This document shows positions 37,971-43,901 of a stretch of 43,901 bases of DNA, one piece after another. How positions within the stretch are numbered: the stretch's first letter is position 1; every line of letters begins with the position of its first letter. This DNA comes from Candidatus Uhrbacteria bacterium (GTDB lineage Bacteria > Patescibacteriota > Patescibacteriia > UBA9934 > GWF2-40-263), in the NCBI GenBank assembly GCA_903843045.1, contig CAIMOJ010000004.1, positions 1 to 43,901 of the forward strand, given 5' to 3'. The position numbers and the translations under genes were made by a program. The notes below the pieces were generated by a model. The model ran no database searches. It was not told where the DNA came from and saw only the letters and a list, made by a program, of their open reading frames with translations.

Positions 37971-40900
37971 ATGCAAACCGATATCTATAAGCCTAAAAAT
38001 CATATACGCATTGTAACTGCCGCCGCATTATTCGACGGTCACGATGCAGCCATTAACATCATGCGCCGCATATTGCAGAGCACAGGAGTGGAGGTGATAC
38101 ATCTCGGGCACGACAGGCAGGTACAGGAAATTGTGGATTGCGCCATACAGGAAGATGTTCAGGCTGTGGCTATTACATCCTACCAGGGTGGGCACATGGA
38201 GTTTTTCAAATACATGCATGATTTGTTGAAGGAAAAGGGCTGTGGTCATATTAAAATTTTTGGCGGTGGGGGAGGAGTGATCCTTCCGGAGGAAATCAAT
38301 GAACTGCAACAGTATGGAATCTCGAGGATATATTCACCTGACGATGGCCGTCACCTGGGCTTGCAGGGAATGATCAACGAAGTGGTCGAATTATCCGATT
38401 TCCCGACAGGCAAAGATCTGACAATTACCAAATCCGATATACAGAAAGGCGATTATCACGCCATAGCCCAACTTATCTCTGCTGCCGAAAACCATCATTC
38501 GGAGGTTAAAAACCTACTGGCTGAACTTAAAGCAGGATGTTCGTCGGGTACAACTCCGGTTTTGGGAATAACCGGTACCGGTGGTGCAGGAAAATCCTCG
38601 CTTGTGGATGAATTGGTCAGGCGTTTCCTTTCCGATTTTCCGGATAAAACCTTAGCCATTATTTCGGTGGATCCATCGAAGCGTAAAACCGGTGGCGCGC
38701 TCCTGGGGGACCGGATCAGGATGAATGCCATCAATACCCCAAGGGTTTATATGCGTTCACTGGCTACCCGGCAGGCTAACCTGGCCCTGTCGAAACACAT
38801 ATCCGAAGCACTCTGCATTGTGAAAAATGCCGGATTCGACCTGGTGATCCTCGAAACTTCGGGGATCGGGCAATCGGATACCGAGATTGTTGATTTCTGT
38901 GATGTAAGCATGTATGTGATGACACCGGAATACGGTGCCGCCACTCAGCTTGAAAAGATCGACATGCTTGACTATGCTGATATAGTTGCCCTTAATAAGT
39001 CGGATAAACGCGGTGCGCAGGATGCATTACGCGATGTTCGCAAACAGTTTGCACGCAATCGTATGCTGTTTGCTACCGATCCTGAGAAACTGCCCGTGTT
39101 CGCTACTATGGCATCTCAGTTTAACGACCATGGTGTTAACCAGTTATACCGCGAACTCATCCATATTTTGAATGCCAAAACCAGGGCAGATTACGATTCG
39201 CAGTTTCAAATAGCAGAAGATATTGTCAGCATTGCCGGCATCATTCCGCCAAGGCGCGTCCGCTACCTGGGCGAAATTACAGAGAGCGTCCGTAACTATA
39301 ACAAATGGTCGAAGCAGCAGGCATCAGTTGCCCGCCGGCTTTACGGGCTTCACATCGCAATCGAAGAACTCAATTACCCGGAGAATACGCTGCTCACCAG
39401 CTCAACTCCTGCTCTATCAGCTGAATTAAAGAAACTTTATAAAGAAACGCAGAAACAGCTGGAACCGGCCAACCAGAAACTTATCGACACCTGGCAACAT
39501 CGTATCAAGGAACTTAAGAAAGACACTTGCACCTATATTGTCCGCAACAAAGAGGTGAAAGTGCAAACGTTTACAGAATCGATGTCGCACTTGCGCATTC
39601 CCAAAATAGCAATGCCGCGTTACAACGACTGGGGCGATATACTCGAATGGTGCCTGCGCGAAAATGTGCCGGGTGAATTTCCTTACGCTGCCGGGCTTTA
39701 TCCTTTTAAACGCGAAAACGAAGACCCCACACGTATGTTTGCCGGCGAAGGCGGACCCGAGCGCACCAATAAGCGCTTTCATTATGTTTCCTTCGGCATG
39801 CCTGCCAAACGGCTTTCCACCGCTTTCGACTCAGTTACACTTTACGGTGCCGATCCCGGCTTACGGCCTGATATTTACGGCAAAATTGGCAATGCCGGTG
39901 TTTCTGTAGCCTGCCTCGATGATGCCAAAAAACTCTATTCAGGTTTTAATCTGTGCGACCCGGCAACTTCCGTTTCAATGACCATCAACGGACCGGCTCC
40001 CGCCATGCTTGGTTTTTTTATGAATACCGCCATCGACCAGCAGTGTGAATTGTATATACATAAAAACGGGCTCGAAGAGGAAACCGAAAAGAAGATAAAA
40101 GCTATTTTCCGGAAACATGGCTCAAAACGGCCTGATTACCAGGGGGATTTACCGGAAGGGAATAACGGATTGGGTTTGATGTTGCTCGGCATTACCGGCG
40201 ACCAGGTGCTTCCGGCAGAGGTTTACACTAAGATTAAAACCGAAACCATTGCCAATGTCCGAGGTACGGTACAGGCTGATATACTGAAAGAAGACCAGGC
40301 CCAGAATACCTGTATTTTCAGCACCGATTTTGCACTCAGGCTGATGGGCGATGTGCAGCAGTATTTTATCGAGAATAACGTGAGGAACTTTTACTCGGTT
40401 TCTATTTCGGGTTACCATATTGCCGAAGCCGGTGCCAACCCGATTACCCAGCTTGCTTTTACCCTGGCAAACGGTTTCACTTACGTTGAATATTACGCCT
40501 CGCGCGGAATGGACATCGATAAATTTGCGCCTAACCTCTCCTTTTTCTTTTCCAACGGCATTGATCCCGAATATTCGGTATTGGGCAGGGTGGCACGACT
40601 GATTTGGGCCAAGGCTATGAAAGGTCTATACAAAGCGGGGCCTCGCTCGCAGATGCTCAAATACCACATACAAACCTCAGGGCGTTCGCTTCATGCGCAG
40701 GAAATTGATTTCAACGATATACGCACTACGCTCCAGGCACTTTATGCAGTTTACGACAACTGCAATTCGCTGCATACCAATGCTTACGATGAGGCCATCA
40801 CAACTCCGACCGAGGAGTCCGTTCGCCGGGCTATTGCCATACAAATGATTATCAACAACGAACTGGGGCTTACCAAAAACCAGAATCCACTTCAGGGCTC

Positions 40901-41360
40901 ATTTATTATAGAAGAACTGACCGACCTGGTTGAAGAAGCCGTATTAGCCGAATTTGATCGGATAAATGAGCGCGGAGGTGTATTGGGAGCCATGGAAACC
41001 ATGTACCAGCGTGGAAAGATCCAGGAAGAGTCGCTCTATTACGAACATCTTAAGCATACCGGCGAACTGCCGATCATGGGCGTAAATACTTTCCTTTCGA
41101 GCAAGGGATCGCCGACTGTAATTCCGAAACAGGTAATACGTGCCACCAAAGCCGAGCAGGAATACCAGATTGCCATGTTGCAGCAGTTGCACAACACCTG
41201 GCAGGACGAATCACGCGAGTGTCTGTTGCATTTACGCGAACAGGCACTGCATGGCGGTAACCTTTTCGAAAGCCTGATCGAAGCAACCAAATATTGCTCG
41301 TTAGGACAGATAACTCAGTCGTTGTTTGAAGTTGGAGGACAGTACAGGAGGAATATGTAG
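37971..41360 (+). CDS. icmF: Fused isobutyryl-CoA mutase (B12-dependent, with MeaI GTPase chaperone)
   Basis: 1129 aa, the three-part IcmF architecture. B12-binding domain at the N-terminus (about 10-145; '[14 protein letters not shown]' carries the lower-ligand histidine, '[15 protein letters not shown]'); MeaI-type GTPase (P-loop 'GTGGAGKSS' at 202-210, '[20 protein letters not shown]', 'ETSGIGQSD', 'NKSDKRG'); catalytic TIM barrel (from about 560: '[50 protein letters not shown]', '[28 protein letters not shown]'). Interconverts isobutyryl- and n-butyryl-CoA or similar acyl-CoAs; the GTPase loads and protects the adenosylcobalamin. Single fused polypeptide, full length. Confidence 0.95.
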   Translation: MQTDIYKPKNHIRIVTAAALFDGHDAAINIMRRILQSTGVEVIHLGHDRQVQEIVDCAIQEDVQAVAITSYQGGHMEFFKYMHDLLKEKGCGHIKIFGGGGGVILPEEINELQQYGISRIYSPDDGRHLGLQGMINEVVELSDFPTGKDLTITKSDIQKGDYHAIAQLISAAENHHSEVKNLLAELKAGCSSGTTPVLGITGTGGAGKSSLVDELVRRFLSDFPDKTLAIISVDPSKRKTGGALLGDRIRMNAINTPRVYMRSLATRQANLALSKHISEALCIVKNAGFDLVILETSGIGQSDTEIVDFCDVSMYVMTPEYGAATQLEKIDMLDYADIVALNKSDKRGAQDALRDVRKQFARNRMLFATDPEKLPVFATMASQFNDHGVNQLYRELIHILNAKTRADYDSQFQIAEDIVSIAGIIPPRRVRYLGEITESVRNYNKWSKQQASVARRLYGLHIAIEELNYPENTLLTSSTPALSAELKKLYKETQKQLEPANQKLIDTWQHRIKELKKDTCTYIVRNKEVKVQTFTESMSHLRIPKIAMPRYNDWGDILEWCLRENVPGEFPYAAGLYPFKRENEDPTRMFAGEGGPERTNKRFHYVSFGMPAKRLSTAFDSVTLYGADPGLRPDIYGKIGNAGVSVACLDDAKKLYSGFNLCDPATSVSMTINGPAPAMLGFFMNTAIDQQCELYIHKNGLEEETEKKIKAIFRKHGSKRPDYQGDLPEGNNGLGLMLLGITGDQVLPAEVYTKIKTETIANVRGTVQADILKEDQAQNTCIFSTDFALRLMGDVQQYFIENNVRNFYSVSISGYHIAEAGANPITQLAFTLANGFTYVEYYASRGMDIDKFAPNLSFFFSNGIDPEYSVLGRVARLIWAKAMKGLYKAGPRSQMLKYHIQTSGRSLHAQEIDFNDIRTTLQALYAVYDNCNSLHTNAYDEAITTPTEESVRRAIAIQMIINNELGLTKNQNPLQGSFIIEELTDLVEEAVLAEFDRINERGGVLGAMETMYQRGKIQEESLYYEHLKHTGELPIMGVNTFLSSKGSPTVIPKQVIRATKAEQEYQIAMLQQLHNTWQDESRECLLHLREQALHGGNLFESLIEATKYCSLGQITQSLFEVGGQYRRNM

Positions 41361-41385
41361 CCTTTTCGCGGATATTACGATTATA

Positions 41386-41415
41386 AAAAAAGCAGGCCTT
41401 GTAGCCTGCTTTTTT
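41386..41415. terminator. Bidirectional terminator between icmF and the M2 peptidase gene
   Basis: AAAAAAGCAGGC / GCCTGCTTTTTT, 12-bp stem, loop CTTGTA; A-run and T-run on either side serve two convergent genes. Confidence 0.9.
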
Positions 41416-41452
41416 CAATTGATATTGGTTGGTTGAACTGGGTAATCAGGTT

Positions 41453-43141
41453 TTAGTTTACAAATTGCTCTGCATAATATTTAGCGGTAAGCTTTTCGCC
41501 TGTGGCTTTCTCAATCATTTCGTTCCAGCTGTAACGGGCACCGGGTTTAAATACATTTTCCTTCAGGTAGTCGCCAACCTCTTTTTTACCAAAGTAGCTC
41601 TGTCCGAAATCGGACGATTTCAGAACAGTAGATGCTATGTAATGATTAAATTGTGATGCCAGCAACTCACCGAGCAGGTAGTTATGGTAGTAACAGGGCG
41701 AAGTGGCAATATGAATTTTGCTTGCCCAATCAGGCAGGTTGCGGTTTGCAGGTCTTTTTATCATCTGGTATTTTTCTACGAGATCCCACCATAATTTATT
41801 CAGGTCCTGGTCAGGGTTGGCGTACAAAGCTTGCTCGAAACGGTACATTACCTGTGCCCAGCGACTAAATGTAAGTTGTTCCAGGCAAAGAACTTTAAAG
41901 CTTTCGGTAGCAACTTTGCGGGCATCGGTAGTGTCGGTGAGTTTCATATCAACCAGAAACCCTGCATTAGCAGCCATACGTCCGAAAAACATGGCAATCG
42001 CTTCGGTTGTAAAAGTATGCGCAGGGTTGCGAAGAGCAAACGGGAGCTGACCATCAATGTATTTATCGTAATTCGCGTGGCCAAATTCGTGCAACATGGT
42101 ACCCATCCAGCTGTAATTGGGTTTGATATTGCACAGAACCCTTACATCTCCATGGTTATCAATATCGATACAATAGGCATGCTGATTTTTGCCTGGTTTT
42201 TCGTAAAGGTCACTCTTTGCAATCATATCGCTGATATCCAGGTCGATACTGGAATAATAATCAGTGGTAAGTGTTTCAATATTCTTGCCTTTATAGTATT
42301 TGTCGAGGTCAACGCTGTAAATGGCAGGTGCTTCCTGAAAAAAGCGGTTTTGATAATGCCAGGGCATCAGGTTTTCGGCTTTAACATTATCACGTTTCGA
42401 GAGATAGGTGTCAATTTCGCCTTTCAGACCTGTAAATGCATCGCGGGTCAGGTTATCGAGTTCGTCGAATAGCTTGCTGATTTCTTCCGGATCCTGCTCG
42501 CTCAGTTTCAGGCTCATGGAATGATAATTGTCGAAGCCCAGTTGTTTGGCTATCTCATTGCGTTTTTTTACCAGGTTGATAATATCCTGTGCCACAACGG
42601 GTCCAATGGCTTTGTGCCCTTCCCATGCCTGTTGCAGTTCTGCAGAATTTGTGGAGGTTTTCAATACGTCCTCTACATCGTTATCACTGAGTTTTTTACC
42701 ATTTACATCAGCACGGAAATTCGAATATTTCTTCTCCACTTCCGTTTGCATTTTGATGGCACTGTTCAGCAGGGAGGTATCGACCTGGTTTCCCAGGTAA
42801 CTATTGTACATCACTTCAAGTTGGCGTTTCAATAGCTCATCGGTGATGGCATCCGATTCTTTAATTTTTTTGAGAATAGCAAAATCCTCTTTATTCGAAA
42901 ACACTTTCGTGAGTTCAATGTTAAGATCTTCCGATTTTTTCCAATCCTCGTCCTTCCCGCTCAGGGAAGCATTCCAGTAAGCCAGCGAAGCTTCTTTGGT
43001 TAGCGGCTGAACAATTGAATCGAATCGTTCAATAAATGAAAGCAGTTGTTTTTTCATGTGCGGTTTGTTATTTTTACATCCATCAAAAGCAATTACCGAA
43101 AGCAATGCCATTAACAGGATAATACGTTTAAATGTTTTCAT
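41453..43141 (-). CDS. M2-family (ACE-like) zinc peptidyl-dipeptidase, lipoprotein
   Basis: 562 aa. Signal peptide with candidate lipid Cys22 ('LLSVIAFDGCKNN'). All-helical body with zinc motif 'MLHEFGHANYDKYI' (HEFGH at 351-355), third ligand E380 in 'HTFTTEAIAMFFGRMA', substrate-site residues in 'YCIDIDNHGDVRVLCNIKPNYSWMGT' and 'SPCYYHNYLLGELLASQF'. Length and motif order match bacterial M2 carboxydipeptidases. Likely anchored in the envelope, trimming dipeptides from peptides. Confidence 0.9.
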   Translation of the reverse strand: MKTFKRIILLMALLSVIAFDGCKNNKPHMKKQLLSFIERFDSIVQPLTKEASLAYWNASLSGKDEDWKKSEDLNIELTKVFSNKEDFAILKKIKESDAITDELLKRQLEVMYNSYLGNQVDTSLLNSAIKMQTEVEKKYSNFRADVNGKKLSDNDVEDVLKTSTNSAELQQAWEGHKAIGPVVAQDIINLVKKRNEIAKQLGFDNYHSMSLKLSEQDPEEISKLFDELDNLTRDAFTGLKGEIDTYLSKRDNVKAENLMPWHYQNRFFQEAPAIYSVDLDKYYKGKNIETLTTDYYSSIDLDISDMIAKSDLYEKPGKNQHAYCIDIDNHGDVRVLCNIKPNYSWMGTMLHEFGHANYDKYIDGQLPFALRNPAHTFTTEAIAMFFGRMAANAGFLVDMKLTDTTDARKVATESFKVLCLEQLTFSRWAQVMYRFEQALYANPDQDLNKLWWDLVEKYQMIKRPANRNLPDWASKIHIATSPCYYHNYLLGELLASQFNHYIASTVLKSSDFGQSYFGKKEVGDYLKENVFKPGARYSWNEMIEKATGEKLTAKYYAEQFVN

Positions 43142-43367
43142 AATTCAAAGTTTAAGGTTCAAAGATCAAGGTTCAAAATTCAAAATTTAAAGTTCAAGGT
43201 TCAAGGTTCAAAGTTCAAAAACCGGACACTGAGTAAAGCCAAAATTCAAGGTTCAAAGTTCAAAAACCGGATACTGTGCGAAGCCGAAGTGCACGGTTGT
43301 ACACCAAACTGGCACATTTCCTAATTAACGCATTAGCACATTAGCACATTAACACATTATCGCATTA
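43142..43367. repeat. Repeat-filled spacer (GTTCAAAGTTCAAAA-type and ATTAGCACATT-type)
   Basis: Irregular tandem runs of TTCAAGGTTCAAAGTTCAAA, two copies of a block containing GTTCAAAAACCGGA (about 43213 and 43257), and degenerate ATTAGCACATT decamers near 43322-43370. The second block ends AGCCGAAGTGCAC, echoing the 3' block of the three-copy repeat. No gene. Confidence 0.75.
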
Positions 43368-43901
43368 TCACATTTCCAGTTCCCATGAAGCGCCTTCCTT
43401 AGTATCCTTAATGGTGACTCCGGCCTGTGCCAGGGTGTCCCTCAGGCGATCGCTGGTAGCCCAGTCTTTATTGGTGCGGGCTTCACGGCGCAGATCCAGG
43501 ATAATATTCATCAGGTTGCTTATTACCTGGTTACCGGCTTGCGGGTCATTTTCAGGAAGCAGTCCCAGGATGTCGAAAGTAAATGTATGCATCGTTGTAC
43601 GAAGCAATCCTATATCGACAGCGGTCAGGCTTTCCTTTTTATCATGAGCCGAGTTAATGATTCGTGCGGCATCAAAAAGATGAGCAATCAGTATAGGGCT
43701 GTTGAGGTCATCGTTCATGGCCTCGTAGCATTTTGACTGCAAAACTGCGATATCCACAGTTGAGAGGTTTGCCGGAACCAGTTTTTCGATGGTAGCAATG
43801 CTTTTCATCAATCGCTGGAATCCTTTTTCGGAAGCCTGCAAGGCTTCGTTGCTGAAATCGAGCGGGCTGCGGTAGTGAGCCTGGAGGATGAAAAAACGCA
43901 C
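43368..43901 (-). CDS. cysS: Cysteinyl-tRNA synthetase, C-terminal part (runs off the window)
   Basis: The frame is open at the right edge. It begins 'VRFFILQAHYRSPLDFSNEALQASEKGFQRL', the CysRS segment after the catalytic core, then the DALR-type helical anticodon domain ('MNDDLNSPILIAHLFDAARIIN') and the C-terminal 'ARTNKDWATSDRLRDTLAQAGVTIKDTKEGASWE' typical of CysRS. About 178 residues are visible; the HIGH/KMSKS part lies outside. Confidence 0.94.
   Translation of the reverse strand: MRFFILQAHYRSPLDFSNEALQASEKGFQRLMKSIATIEKLVPANLSTVDIAVLQSKCYEAMNDDLNSPILIAHLFDAARIINSAHDKKESLTAVDIGLLRTTMHTFTFDILGLLPENDPQAGNQVISNLMNIILDLRREARTNKDWATSDRLRDTLAQAGVTIKDTKEGASWELEM

Noticed and set aside
37971-41360. 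Methylmalonyl-CoA mutase
   Set aside because: The single-chain order B12-binding, GTPase, catalytic barrel is specific to fused isobutyryl-CoA mutase (IcmF).

Overview
The window is two unrelated genomes joined near position 32,355-32,360. The left ~32.3 kb is GC-rich and gene-dense. It looks like a Patescibacteria (Candidate Phyla Radiation) chromosome segment: archaeal-type UMP kinase, shortened divergent MetK and MurG, many small lineage-specific membrane proteins, and TGA used as an ordinary stop (so not the recoded Gracilibacteria/SR1 code). The right ~11.5 kb is AT-richer with long repeat-filled spacers and is Bacteroidetes/Bacteroidales-like: a type IX secretion cargo protein, a small C-terminal sorting-tag protein, fused isobutyryl-CoA mutase, an M2 peptidase and CysS. 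The switch falls just upstream of a Shine-Dalgarno sequence, at the edge of a repeat that recurs twice more on the right side, so an assembly chimera is the simplest explanation.
Left part. 1-830: rplJ (partial) with a leader carrying an attenuator-type terminator. 831-6736: a long minus-strand run (pyrH, a four-helix membrane protein, xseB, xseA, small membrane/secreted proteins including a C39-like peptidase, a RecB-like nuclease). 6771-9320: a three-gene plus-strand cassette with its own promoter and terminator that reads as a ubiquitin-like conjugation system: a 500-aa protein with a C-terminal E2/RWD-like domain, a ThiF/E1-like enzyme and an 80-aa beta-grasp protein. 9342-10643: an orphan gene, then ~600 bp of nested inverted repeats. 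10644-15432: lipoprotein cyclophilin, metK, and an SOS block (lexA with a symmetric operator array, a small DinB-associated protein, dinB). 15437-20504: orphan genes, two tRNAs, a putative zinc metalloprotease, bipA/typA. 20504-24796: murG-ftsW-mraY, a NifU-like protein, rpmA. 24947-32339: lipoprotein, two orphan genes (one frameshifted, with a weak JAB/JAMM-like signature), rlmI, pyrG, rplI and a transglutaminase-like protein.
Pattern. Most housekeeping genes are on the minus strand. Most plus-strand genes (ubiquitin-like cassette, 9392, 15487, 19379, 26431, 27022, lexA/dinB) are separate units, several with a TTGACA-type -35, a 17-bp spacer and a tight terminator. The ubiquitin-like cassette is the most interesting candidate system; the frameshifted gene at 26431 is a possible, unproven, unlinked JAB-like partner.
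Right part. Three copies of a ~100-130 bp repeat, a toxin-antitoxin pair whose toxin has an in-frame amber stop, an octanucleotide satellite, four phased 15-mers upstream of the 1031-aa T9SS cargo gene, then icmF, an M2 peptidase lipoprotein and the end of cysS.
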